From Paenibacillus harenae (GTDB lineage: Bacteria; Bacillota; Bacilli; Paenibacillales; Paenibacillaceae): DNA of 64,000 nt. A model generated the notes under the pieces. That model was not told the origin of the DNA and searched no databases. It worked only from the letters and a program-made list of their open reading frames with translations. Location of the stretch: assembly GCF_030812415.1 (NCBI RefSeq), contig NZ_JAUSST010000010.1, positions 1 to 64,000 on the forward strand, in the 5' to 3' direction. The position numbers and the translations under genes are program-made. Within the stretch, counting starts at the first letter, position 1, and every line of letters begins with the position of its first letter. Shown here in pieces: positions 29,108 to 36,984 of this stretch.

Positions 29108-30031
29108 TCACAGCATGTTGCGAAGCAACCAATATACCGAGGTAACCAGCAGAATCGCCGATGCCGCTGCAAGCCCCTTGAGCCAGCCCGGCGTGGACGA
29201 TGGACGGTGAGTGTCTCTCCGGTGCATAAGCACTCGCCAAGCTTCATAACCTTCTTTCGCATTCATGAACCCGCCGGCGAGCGCCTTGCGAATCCAACCG
29301 GCAATCGGCTTAAGCGCTTGACTGCTCTCCACGATCTGCTGCAGCTCGTCGGCCGAGCGATTCTGCGGCAACAGCTCCAGCGTCAACTGATGAAGCTGCT
29401 TCGGCTCATGCAGTTGAATGCACAGCACGGCAAAGGAGAATATATCATAACGCTCATCCGCCGATCTTGGACCGCCGTTCCAATACCCGCGATCATAGAT
29501 CTCGGTAAATTGGCGAATGCTCTTGCCCTTCGCCGTCACCCCGCCGAAGTCGACAAGCTCGACATGGCCGTAATCGCCAACGAGTACGTTCTCGATCTTC
29601 AGATCCCCGAATACCCAACCCGCTTCGTGCAAATGCGACAGCTTCCCCAGCAAATTAAGCCCAACCAGCGGAAACCACTCCGTTCCCTGCTTCTTGAAAT
29701 AGTCGGCGAGCGTCAATCCTCTTACGTAACGCATGATATAGAAAGGATACTCCTTTCCATCCGGCCCATACAAGTCGTCCACGTCGTACAGAAACGGCTC
29801 CAGCCCATTTCGCTTCTGCTTCGCGATGGACTGGAGCACATTAATTTCGGATTGAAGATCGACGGCATCGGCGCCGACCTTCAGCGCATACCACGTACGG
29901 CCCTGCTGCACGAGATATACTTTACCGTTAGCGCCTTCGCCAAGAAGCTTCTCTACCCTGTAGCGACCTTGATTCCACTTGCCGGTGACGGTCGCTCCTC
30001 GCCGCAGCTCCCATTTAAACGACGTAGCCAC
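29108..30031 (-). CDS. yabT: Membrane-anchored serine/threonine protein kinase (YabT-like)
   Basis: This 307-residue protein has a kinase domain at about residues 22-270 with a glycine loop GEGANGKVYLV (31-41), Lys51 in YALKV, the catalytic loop FGDLKIEN with Asp143, and DFGG with Asp161. The usual His-Arg before the catalytic Asp is replaced by Phe-Gly. A single C-terminal membrane segment (about 284-303) anchors it with the kinase inside. B. subtilis YabT is a DNA-activated sporulation kinase in the same position. The GTG start at 30031 overlaps the VWA gene by 17 bases. Confidence 0.9.
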   Translation of the reverse strand: MATSFKWELRRGATVTGKWNQGRYRVEKLLGEGANGKVYLVQQGRTWYALKVGADAVDLQSEINVLQSIAKQKRNGLEPFLYDVDDLYGPDGKEYPFYIMRYVRGLTLADYFKKQGTEWFPLVGLNLLGKLSHLHEAGWVFGDLKIENVLVGDYGHVELVDFGGVTAKGKSIRQFTEIYDRGYWNGGPRSADERYDIFSFAVLCIQLHEPKQLHQLTLELLPQNRSADELQQIVESSQALKPIAGWIRKALAGGFMNAKEGYEAWRVLMHRRDTHRPSSTPGWLKGLAAASAILLVTSVYWLLRNML

Positions 30032-30740
30032 TCATCATCCCATCCGTTTCATCTCTGCTCTGTTTACCATAATCCCCATGACGGTAAAAATCAATGACCT
30101 GCATAAGCGCCGGTCCCGTCGGCGTCGTTCCGCCCATCTGCAGCTTCGGAAAAATCGCATGAACGCCGTTCAAGTGGCTCGTCCAGCCAAGATCCATTGC
30201 GCAGTCGTCGCCATGCCGCGATGCAGGAAAGTGGAACACCGCTATTTCACTCTTGCCCTGCCGCGCCTGCAAGCTAAGCATCAGATCGCGAATCGCTTCC
30301 TCAACCGCCGCCATCTTCGGCTTCATGCTTGCGCTGGCATCGATCAGCAGCGCCACTTGGAGCGACGACGTCTCGCCAAGCTCATCGATGACGCGAACGA
30401 CCTCGCCGCGCTTCTCCGGCGGCAAGGCTTCGATTGAACCGTTGCCGAGCACCTGCTTCAATTCCTTCTGCACGGCAAGCTGTATCGTCTGCACGACCGT
30501 CTTGCGCGTCATCATCTGCACCGTCTGCGATAGCTGGCGCATATTGACAAGTCTGCTCAAGCCGCCGCCCGCGCGGGCGATCTCCTCGATCTCCGATGCG
30601 CCCATCTCGCCCGCATCGCCTTGATCGAGCACGCCGACGACATTGACCGAGATCCCCTCCGACTGCGCATGCGCCGCCGCCACGACCGGGCTTAGGCCCA
30701 CGTTCGAGCAACCATCCGTTATTAATAAAATCTGCTTCAT
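30015..30740 (-). CDS. yabS: VWA-domain protein (YabS-like)
   Basis: This 241-residue protein begins at ATG 30740 with AGGAGGG eight to nine bases upstream. Its sequence starts MKQILLITDGCSNVG. A von Willebrand factor A fold is indicated by the metal-site motif LLIDASASMKPK near the middle, and by the later PTGPALMQVI. The leading ITDG element suggests a circularly arranged or paired VWA fold. It lies between spoIIE and the kinase gene, as yabS does in B. subtilis. Its function is not known; a role with the kinase in sporulation is inferred from the overlap. Confidence 0.88.
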   Translation of the reverse strand: MKQILLITDGCSNVGLSPVVAAAHAQSEGISVNVVGVLDQGDAGEMGASEIEEIARAGGGLSRLVNMRQLSQTVQMMTRKTVVQTIQLAVQKELKQVLGNGSIEALPPEKRGEVVRVIDELGETSSLQVALLIDASASMKPKMAAVEEAIRDLMLSLQARQGKSEIAVFHFPASRHGDDCAMDLGWTSHLNGVHAIFPKLQMGGTTPTGPALMQVIDFYRHGDYGKQSRDETDGMMSGYVV

Positions 30741-30940
30741 CTTGAAATCCCTCCTGAAGGAAAGCATAGTCTTCCTATCAGCTTTGCCTATTTCGGGAGA
30801 GATAAACAGCTAGACTAGCAAAAAATATGTACTCTCTTCTATGTATATCATCGGCATGATGCAGCAGGGGATGAATAAATCCTAATGCCTATCCTGCCAT
30901 TGCTTCGTTGTTTCGTTGCAGAAACTGCAACGGCAACGCC

Positions 30941-30994
30941 AAAAAGCATGATGTCGCGGCAACTGGCCTGCTCAGTCGCTACGAAATCATGCTT
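30941..30994 (-). terminator. Terminator after spoIIE
   Basis: On the minus strand AAGCATGA and TCATGCTT close a longer imperfect stem and are followed by TTTGG. It lies about 50 bases after the spoIIE stop in the 302-base gap 30741-31042, which shows no other gene. Confidence 0.7.
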
Positions 30995-31042
30995 CTTCGC
31001 TCAAAGGCATGCATGAGGCGCAAGATATTGGCCTGATAAGAT

Positions 31043-33538
31043 CTAACTCACCGTCCTTGGACGCTCAACCTTCGATATGCCCGGCCAGCGGAACGATGCC
31101 CATTCCGGCATATGCTTGTCAATCCGGGCGACAAGTACCGTCATATCGTCAACGATCTCGCCTTCATGGTAGCGAACAACCCGTTCGAGCAGCGCATCGG
31201 CCATCTCCTGCGGATCCTCCGTCTTCAGCTCGCTAATAATCCGCTTCATCCACATCTCTTTATTGACCGCGTGACCCGGGGCATCATAAATGCCGTCGCT
31301 CATCATAACAAGCGTATCGCCGGGCAGCATCTGCACCGAGATAATGTCGACATCGATCTCTTGCAAAATACCGATCGGCAAGTTATTGGCCGAAATCGGA
31401 ATTACTTCATTGCCACGCCTAATGAAGCTTGGCGTCGAGCCGATCTTCATGAACGTCGTCTGCGCGGAATACAGATCGACGATCGCAAGGTCCACGGTCG
31501 CGAACATCTCATCCGACGAGCGCAGCAGCAGCACCGAATTGACCGACTTCACTGCCAGCTTCTCATCCATGCCCGATTGCAGCAGCTGCTGCAGGATCGA
31601 CAGCGCCGCGCTGCTCTCCTCGCGAGCCCGCTCGCCGTTGCCCATGCCGTCGCTGATCGCCACCGCGAACTTGCCGTTGCCAAGCTCGGTCATCGTAAAG
31701 CTGTCTCCCGACAGCAGATCGCCGCCCTTCGCCGCGCCGGCGATGCCCGTCTCTACCTCGAATTGCTTCGCCGAGCCGAACATCACGAGCGTCGGCTCTC
31801 CGCTCTTCAGCGGCGGAACTTCCGATTTCACCGCGATATGCTCGCCTAGTATATCGCTAAGCAACGGCGCGATAATTTTGCGGCATTCATCAAACCCCTT
31901 CCCGAATGTATGATACACCTCAATATCTACATTTCCCTCCTCCAGATTCACAATATCGATGCCCTGTATCGATAAACCGAGCCCCTCGACCGCCTCCCGG
32001 ATCTGCTCCTCCTGCAGATGCAACGTCTGTCCCTCGCGCTTGATTTCCCTTGCCAAATCCTCCATGACCTGCGACACCCCGAGCAATTGATCGGCGACAA
32101 GCTGCCTGGAGTCGAATATTTGCTTCTTCCAGTGCATATTATTTTTATATAGCTCGTACTGCTGCTGCATATCGGCGAGCACGAGCGGCGTTTTGACGCA
32201 ATGAGTCGTCCAAGACTTCGGCACGTCCTTATTATTGCGCGGTACGCGATCCTCCTCCACCGTCGTCATCATATCGGTCATCATCTTGTACGTATGAAAA
32301 AACTTGTCCTCCCAACATGCATCCCGTCTATGGCAGGAAGCGCAAGTTTTCTGTGCAACGGCACCCATAAAGTGATTAATCTCATCCTCCCGCTTGACAT
32401 CCGTCACGCTCTTGTTCAGTTGACCAAAGCTGCGCGACAGCTGGCGGAATACATCCGAGTATTGCGTTACGCGGTCCGCCGTCACCTCGCGGACCCGTCT
32501 CGCATACTCATGCTGCGACTTCGCATGCTCGTTCGTTCCCGGCACGTAACGAGAGATGGTGCGAATCATCGCACGCGGCGTCAGCATCAGCATCGTAGCG
32601 GCGGCTACCGACTCCCACGTCGATGACATCACATCGGCCTGGCTGCCTACGTAGATCGAGAGGATCGACGTGCCAAGCAGCATCCCGAAAGCGGTTGCCA
32701 TTTTGCCGCCTTCGCGAAGCAATCCCGCCAGCAGTCCGGCGAACGCCAGCAAACTCATCTGAACGATAGCTCCGTAATCGGCCAGGCTCAGGATAAGGCC
32801 AGCTACGACGCCGACCGATGCGCCCAGCGGAGCGCCGCCTGCCAGGGCGAACAGAAGCAGCATATACCTCGACATGACATGCTCGGCGGATAACCCGTAG
32901 AGCACCCATCCGACAGCCCCCGTCATCACCGACGCCAGCAAAATCATCAAACATATAATTTCCTCGTTCTTCAAAGAGGCCGATTTCTTCGTCATCGTGA
33001 GCACCGGTATCGCCTGAATGAAGACGAGCGTGAGCACGAAGCTGAGCCCCGCTTCCACGACGACAAGCATGAAATTGTACCAGCTTAGCGAATCGCCTAT
33101 GAACACGCCGAACAACTGGACAAGCAGTGTCGCTGCGAACACGACGATCGGAGCTGACGTGAGCTCCGCACGTTCATAGGACTCCAACCCTTTAAGAAAT
33201 AAGAATAAGACCGCAATCTCCATCGCAATCCACATCGGCGCCGGATCGGCCGCGAACCAGCTGCCGCCAACGAGCGAAATGGCCACCCATAAGTAAATGT
33301 CTCTCCTCAAAAAGTAGATGACCGCGAAGTAAGCTGCCGCGAATGGCATCAATGACCCTAGAATGACCGCTCTTCCAAGCAGGAATGCGACAGCAACGAG
33401 CAGAAACGTCCACTTCTTGGCTAAGAGAACTTGAATGAAATGCCGCGCTGCCGCCCATTCTCGTCCTTTCCGCATCATGACCTGAATCAGATTTGTCCGA
33501 TTTCCTTCGGGGAGCTGCACCACATTTTCCTTTTCCAC
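31043..33538 (-). CDS. spoIIE: Stage II sporulation protein E (PP2C phosphatase)
   Basis: SpoIIE dephosphorylates SpoIIAA to release sigma-F in the forespore and acts with FtsZ at the polar septum. The 831-residue protein has an N-terminal region with about ten membrane segments (residues 40-320), a middle domain and a C-terminal PP2C phosphatase (about 600-825). The phosphatase metal motifs are AISDGMGNGERA, LVMMSDGIYDAPG and DDMTVLVARI. A Cys-rich CASCHRRDACWE segment lies near residue 400. The start is GTG 33538. The gene has a Spo0A-type promoter upstream and yabS downstream. Confidence 0.96.
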   Translation of the reverse strand: MEKENVVQLPEGNRTNLIQVMMRKGREWAAARHFIQVLLAKKWTFLLVAVAFLLGRAVILGSLMPFAAAYFAVIYFLRRDIYLWVAISLVGGSWFAADPAPMWIAMEIAVLFLFLKGLESYERAELTSAPIVVFAATLLVQLFGVFIGDSLSWYNFMLVVVEAGLSFVLTLVFIQAIPVLTMTKKSASLKNEEIICLMILLASVMTGAVGWVLYGLSAEHVMSRYMLLLFALAGGAPLGASVGVVAGLILSLADYGAIVQMSLLAFAGLLAGLLREGGKMATAFGMLLGTSILSIYVGSQADVMSSTWESVAAATMLMLTPRAMIRTISRYVPGTNEHAKSQHEYARRVREVTADRVTQYSDVFRQLSRSFGQLNKSVTDVKREDEINHFMGAVAQKTCASCHRRDACWEDKFFHTYKMMTDMMTTVEEDRVPRNNKDVPKSWTTHCVKTPLVLADMQQQYELYKNNMHWKKQIFDSRQLVADQLLGVSQVMEDLAREIKREGQTLHLQEEQIREAVEGLGLSIQGIDIVNLEEGNVDIEVYHTFGKGFDECRKIIAPLLSDILGEHIAVKSEVPPLKSGEPTLVMFGSAKQFEVETGIAGAAKGGDLLSGDSFTMTELGNGKFAVAISDGMGNGERAREESSAALSILQQLLQSGMDEKLAVKSVNSVLLLRSSDEMFATVDLAIVDLYSAQTTFMKIGSTPSFIRRGNEVIPISANNLPIGILQEIDVDIISVQMLPGDTLVMMSDGIYDAPGHAVNKEMWMKRIISELKTEDPQEMADALLERVVRYHEGEIVDDMTVLVARIDKHMPEWASFRWPGISKVERPRTVS

Positions 33539-33576
33539 TAAACAGACACCACCATTCCGAGTTTGTTGTGTTTTTC

Positions 33577-33609
33577 ATTATAGGAGGTTGTCCGCATGAA
33601 GTTTGTCAG
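33577..33609 (-). promoter_or_regulatory. spoIIE promoter with 21-base spacing (Spo0A-dependent type)
   Basis: On the minus strand CTGACA (33604-33609) and consensus TATAAT (33577-33582) are separated by 21 bases. The B. subtilis spoIIE and spoIIG promoters have this unusual spacing and need Spo0A~P. Upstream sequence contains TTGTCGGAA near 33633-33645, close to a 0A box but not exact. The remaining part of the 450-base gap 33539-33988 shows only the yabR terminator. Confidence 0.6.
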
Positions 33610-33932
33610 TTAACGGAATGCGTCAAAAAGTTTTTTCCGACAAAAACAATTGCAGGCGCAGTCATTGTCATGACCATTCCAAACCCAGCGCCAGCAAGGC
33701 TTTGCACAGCCATGTCTTCCTTCTGTTGACAAATTCGGCTCAACAAAAATCGTCGCCAGCTATCTCGCTTAACTGTCAAATGGTGGGTGTAACCTGTCGG
33801 TATTGATGGAGGATCGGAGAAAAGTTTTTGGACGAGACGGGTCGCGGACGCAATCCGACAACCTAAGTCCCTCATCACGAAGATGTGCCTATGCAGCGAG
33901 TAGAGTAGGACGATAGTATGGCGAGAAGACGC

Positions 33933-33962
33933 AAAAAAAGCAGAACCATAAAGGTTCTGCTT
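33933..33962 (-). terminator. Terminator after yabR
   Basis: On the minus strand AGCAGAACC and GGTTCTGCT form a perfect 9-bp stem around TTTAT, followed by TTTTTTGCG. Confidence 0.92.
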
Positions 33963-33988
33963 GATGTATGATGGGATAACGATTCAGC

Positions 33989-34495
33989 TTATACCCGCTT
34001 GGCACCGCGTCCGCCGCGTTTGCCCTCCGTGTTTTTCTTCAAAGAGGAGATGCGTTCTTCGCTGTCTTTCAGGAAGCGCGACATTTTATCCTCGAATGAC
34101 GGTTTACCGTAAGCCGGTCTGCCAGACGATTGCTTGTTGAAGGGACGGCCGCCTCGGTCTTGTCCTCCACCTCCGCGGTTGAAACGTTCTCCACCACCGC
34201 CGCCTGCGCCTGCTCCGCCTGTACGCTCACGTTGCGGTGGCGGCTGTTGGCCTTCTGGTCGGTCAATGGCTTGCTTAATGGAAAGGCCAATCTTGCCGTC
34301 TTTGTCCACGTTGATCACTTTGACCTTCACGACATCATCGATCTTGAGGTGATCCTTCACGTCCTTGACGTAATTATCAGCGATTTCCGAAATGTGAACG
34401 AGACCCGTGACACCTCCCGACAAGTCGACAAATGCCCCGAAATGCGTAATGCCTGTCACTTTTCCTTCTAACTTGGCGCCCACTTCAATTGCCAT
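33989..34495 (-). CDS. yabR: S1-domain RNA-binding protein (YabR-like)
   Basis: This 168-residue protein has one S1/OB domain at residues 1-75 (GKVTGITHFGAFVDL and GLVHISEIADNYV, ending KIGLSIKQA). A long Gly/Arg-rich, disordered RNA-binding tail follows and ends in basic residues. It resembles ribosome-associated general stress proteins of the YabR/GSP13 group. The ATG at 34495 has GGAGG about 13 bases upstream, an unusually long spacing. It lies between divIC and spoIIE as in B. subtilis. Confidence 0.92.
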   Translation of the reverse strand: MAIEVGAKLEGKVTGITHFGAFVDLSGGVTGLVHISEIADNYVKDVKDHLKIDDVVKVKVINVDKDGKIGLSIKQAIDRPEGQQPPPQRERTGGAGAGGGGGERFNRGGGGQDRGGRPFNKQSSGRPAYGKPSFEDKMSRFLKDSEERISSLKKNTEGKRGGRGAKRV

Positions 34496-34518
34496 AAAAT
34501 AAAATGTTCCTCCCTAAA

Positions 34519-34671
34519 AGTTTTGCGAAGCTGAATTCGATGAAATTCGAATGGATTGAAGCAAAACTTCCTCGTAAGCATACGCTTAGTTTTGCAAAGC
34601 TGAATTCGATGAAAGTCGAATTGGGTGAAGCAAAACTTACTTCGTAAGCATACGCTTAGTTTTGCGATTCG
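34519..34671. repeat. Two tandem ~70-base hairpin repeats plus a partial third copy
   Basis: Copy A (34519-34587) and copy B (34588-34657) are about 90 percent alike by eye. Each begins AGTTTTGC, has GAATTCGATGAAA in the centre, GCAAAACTT as a complementary arm, and ends AAGCATACGCTT (itself a short palindrome). A partial third copy, AGTTTTGCGATTCG, follows to 34671. Each copy can fold as AGTTTTGC/GCAAAACT hairpins. They lie between divIC and yabR in the 306-base gap 34496-34801, which holds no gene. Confidence 0.85.
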
Positions 34672-34801
34672 TAAAGCAAAGTCGATGATTTCGATAATAT
34701 GATTCCAAAGAATCAATTTTATCGGAAAAATATCGCTACTACCGTGATTATAACCGAACGGAAGAAGTAAGGTCAACAGACGTTCACCCGATTTCGCCGC
34801 C

Positions 34802-35110
34802 CTATCTTACAACCTGTATCTGCGTCTCGCCCTTGTATACCATGCCTTGTTCCTTGGTTGCAAGCTGCGAAATATATTCTGGATCGTTCAGCCTCTCGAT
34901 CTCCTGCTTCAATGCCTCGGTATCGGTCTTCGCCGTTTCCAATTGCTGCTGAATAGCCGCTAATCGCGCATTCGTCGCATGCTGCTCTTGCAGCTTGCCC
35001 ACGAGCGTATAGGCCGCCCAGCCGATAAAGAGGACTACGATAAATAGCCACATCCGGATTCGGCGCTTCGATCCAGCGTTTGTTGTTTGCTTGTTCACTG
35101 CAGTCGTCAT
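34802..35110 (-). CDS. divIC: Septum formation initiator DivIC
   Basis: DivIC is a bitopic cell-division protein that partners FtsL and DivIB. The 102-residue protein starts at ATG 35110, overlapping the yabQ stop as ATGA. It has a short cytosolic part, one membrane segment (about residues 21-40, WLFIVVLFIGWAAYTLV) and an external coiled coil (about 42-80). NDPEYISQLATKEQGMVYKGE near the end is family-typical. Longer in-frame extensions upstream only read yabQ in another frame. Confidence 0.9.
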   Translation of the reverse strand: MTTAVNKQTTNAGSKRRIRMWLFIVVLFIGWAAYTLVGKLQEQHATNARLAAIQQQLETAKTDTEALKQEIERLNDPEYISQLATKEQGMVYKGETQIQVVR

Positions 35111-35727
35111 GTACGCGGGGGCCTCCTCAACCATTTGCTCCACAATTGGGCGATCGTAAATCCGAGCTTGCTCACTCGCTCCCGAAGTCGCCATTTGGCA
35201 ACATAAGGTCCAAGCCAACGCGCCAGCGGACGCACGGCCGGGCTTGTCATCCAAACAAGCAGCCGCCAAAACGGACGAACCAATTGTAACACAATTTTTA
35301 GCAGGAAAATAGTGAGCGCAGACCCAAATCCTAAAATTACCTTAATCAATTTGTAGAGCAATAGGAGCGGTTTGACAATTACGAAGTCCAATACTCTAAG
35401 GATAAACGCGATGAGCGCGCGTACCGCACGAACGATCCATTTGACAGTGCCGATCACGATTTTGCTTAACAAAAAGTAATAGACGATAACGCCGGCAGCC
35501 AGTCCGATGAATACGTACGCCCGCACCTCGCCATTGTTGCTTGCGTACAGTACCCGGAACACGGCCAGAGCCGCTGCCATCCAATAGACGATGTCGAGCA
35601 CCGGGAGCCACCAGCGGGGGAACTTCAGCTCGTTCGATACGACGCGGTAGCCGTCGAAGACGATGCCCATCCCGATCCCCGACAGCAGCATCGCGGCCAT
35701 CGTCATCCATTGTACGGTTAATGTCAC
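35107..35727 (-). CDS. yabQ: Spore cortex biosynthesis protein YabQ
   Basis: YabQ is a membrane protein needed for spore cortex formation in B. subtilis. The 206-residue sequence has an N-terminal half with several hydrophobic segments (about 7-25, 40-60 and 70-90) and SGIGMGIVFDGYRVV, typical for the family. The C-terminal half has further hydrophobic stretches and a basic tail. It starts at 35727, overlapping yabP by four bases, and overlaps divIC by four bases. Confidence 0.92.
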   Translation of the reverse strand: MTLTVQWMTMAAMLLSGIGMGIVFDGYRVVSNELKFPRWWLPVLDIVYWMAAALAVFRVLYASNNGEVRAYVFIGLAAGVIVYYFLLSKIVIGTVKWIVRAVRALIAFILRVLDFVIVKPLLLLYKLIKVILGFGSALTIFLLKIVLQLVRPFWRLLVWMTSPAVRPLARWLGPYVAKWRLRERVSKLGFTIAQLWSKWLRRPPRT

Positions 35728-36008
35728 TTGAACAGCTTGCCGAACAAGCCTTTGGTCTTCGTAGAGGCGTTGCCGTCCAGATAGGCGAGCGAATGGACGA
35801 GCCCCTCGATGGCTACAAGGCCTTGCTCAAGGCTTAAATGTTTCATATGCAGGTTCTGCCCTTTGACCGTTAGGAAGCCTAGTTCCGTCTCTAGCAGAAA
35901 CTCCTCGCTATCAAAGCTCTCTACGTTAATGACGCCGGTCAGCTCCAACAGCTTGCGGTTTAACATCTTCACTTCCTGGCGCTTCTGGCTCTTGCTTTGG
36001 TCCACCAT
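35724..36008 (-). CDS. yabP: Sporulation protein YabP
   Basis: YabP is a small protein required for normal spore formation and made under sigma-E in B. subtilis. The 94-residue sequence shows the YabP/YqfC core: NRKLLELTGVINVESFDSE, then FLLETELGFLTVKGQNLHMKHL in two halves and GLVAIEGLVHSLAYL. The gene starts at 36008 after a gap of 234 bases that contains the rqcP terminator. I could not identify convincing sigma-E promoter boxes. Confidence 0.93.
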   Translation of the reverse strand: MVDQSKSQKRQEVKMLNRKLLELTGVINVESFDSEEFLLETELGFLTVKGQNLHMKHLSLEQGLVAIEGLVHSLAYLDGNASTKTKGLFGKLFK

Positions 36009-36177
36009 AGACTCGTCCTCCGCTATTCGCTATATTTTAAGACTAGCTTATGGGGGTTGGACGAGTTTTAGAACCGGCTTTGACTCGCTTAAGCCGGGCA
36101 TCGATGATGACGCTAATGACGATTAGCAGTAGTTCGACAAAATGCCGTTGCACAGTTTAGTTGCTCATAACTGTAAA

Positions 36178-36218
36178 TAAAAAAACCGCCCGGCAAACGT
36201 AACGTTTACCGGGCGGTT
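36178..36218 (-). terminator. Terminator after rqcP
   Basis: On the minus strand AACCGCCCGGTAAACGTT and ACGTTTGCCGGGCGGTT form a 17-bp stem followed by TTTTTTTA. It separates the hbs-rqcP unit from yabP. Confidence 0.92.
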
Positions 36219-36242
36219 ATGTGCGCATAGGCGCGTATGTGC

Positions 36243-36527
36243 TTATTTCTCCCACTCGAGCAGATTCTCGCGCGGGCGCTGCTCTTCTTTCACCAAAGTG
36301 TACAGCTCTCCGGCTTCATCCTTCCGGGTCGATTCGGCGATGCGCTCGACGCGTACCGTTACGATTTTCTGCCCGTACTGGATTTGGAGCTCATCCCCGG
36401 CCTTGACGGTGCTGCTCGCTTTCGCTTCGCGGCCATTGATCCATACGCGGCCCTGCTCGGATACATCCTTCGCAACGGTGCGGCGCTTGATCAATCGGGA
36501 CACTTTGAGAAACTTATCAAGACGCAT
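36243..36527 (-). CDS. rqcP: S4-domain RNA-binding protein RqcP (YabO)
   Basis: RqcP binds stalled 50S subunits and acts with RqcH in adding alanine tails during ribosome quality control. The 94-residue protein is a single S4 domain: MRLDKFLKVSRLIKRRTVAKD, INGREAKASSTVKAGDELQI and a short acidic tail. The related heat-shock protein Hsp15 (HslR) is the alternative name. It starts four bases after the hbs stop and ends at a strong terminator. Confidence 0.93.
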   Translation of the reverse strand: MRLDKFLKVSRLIKRRTVAKDVSEQGRVWINGREAKASSTVKAGDELQIQYGQKIVTVRVERIAESTRKDEAGELYTLVKEEQRPRENLLEWEK

Positions 36528-36531
36528 TAGA

Positions 36532-36807
36532 CTACTTGATCGCTTCTTTCAGCTTGTTGCCTGCTTTGAAAGCAGGGATTTTCGCTTCGGCGATCGTGAT
36601 TGGATCGCCGGTTTGCGGGTTGCGGCCAACGCGGCCGGAACGCTTGCGAGTTTCGAAAGTACCGAAGCCGATCAATTGTACTTTGTCGCCGCCAGCAAGA
36701 GCGTCAGTTACTTCGCCAAGAAAACCGTTAAGTACAGCTTCTACGTCACGTTTAGTCAATCCGCTTTTTTCTGCAATGTTGTTGATCAGGTCTGTTTTGT
36801 TCATCAT
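36532..36807 (-). CDS. hbs: DNA-binding protein HU
   Basis: HU is a dimeric architectural DNA-binding protein of the nucleoid. The 91-residue sequence has the N-terminal helices (MMNKTDLINNIAEKSGLTKRD, split here across the start) and the beta arm GFGTFETRKRSGRVGRNPQTG. The Pro of the DNA-intercalating tip is in NPQTG. AGGAGG lies five and eight bases before two adjacent ATGs, so either Met may be used. In B. subtilis hbs lies elsewhere; here it precedes rqcP. Confidence 0.96.
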   Translation of the reverse strand: MMNKTDLINNIAEKSGLTKRDVEAVLNGFLGEVTDALAGGDKVQLIGFGTFETRKRSGRVGRNPQTGDPITIAEAKIPAFKAGNKLKEAIK

Positions 36808-36885
36808 TAAATCCTCCTAATGTGATACCGTTATTTGGGGTCAGCGTTCTGCACGCCGCCGTGGTTGGTAATTTTTACTCCACAT

Positions 36886-36903
36886 GCAGAATACATATTC
36901 TGC
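36886..36903. repeat. Perfect palindrome upstream of hbs
   Basis: GCAGAATA and TATTCTGC form an 8-base inverted repeat with a 2-base centre, about 80 bases upstream of the HU start. It could be an operator or part of a weak terminator for the MazG gene. No matching known consensus was recognised. Confidence 0.4.
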
Positions 36904-36984
36904 TCGAGAGCAAAAAAATCCTGCCGCTATTTGAAATTTTTTTGAACATAGTGAGGAATAAAGGCGATTTGTGACGAATGAGAA

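Noticed and set aside
33606-33878. A 90-residue minus-strand frame upstream of spoIIE
   Set aside because: It covers the region upstream of the spoIIE promoter, has no good ribosome site and no recognisable domain.
33539-33988. tRNA genes, which lie near this position in B. subtilis
   Set aside because: I looked for a T-loop signature (GGTTCGAATCC on either strand) and a CCA-end context and found none.
34468-34776. A 102-residue minus-strand reading frame with repeated FHRIQL segments
   Set aside because: It translates the tandem 70-base hairpin repeats and has no convincing start signal.
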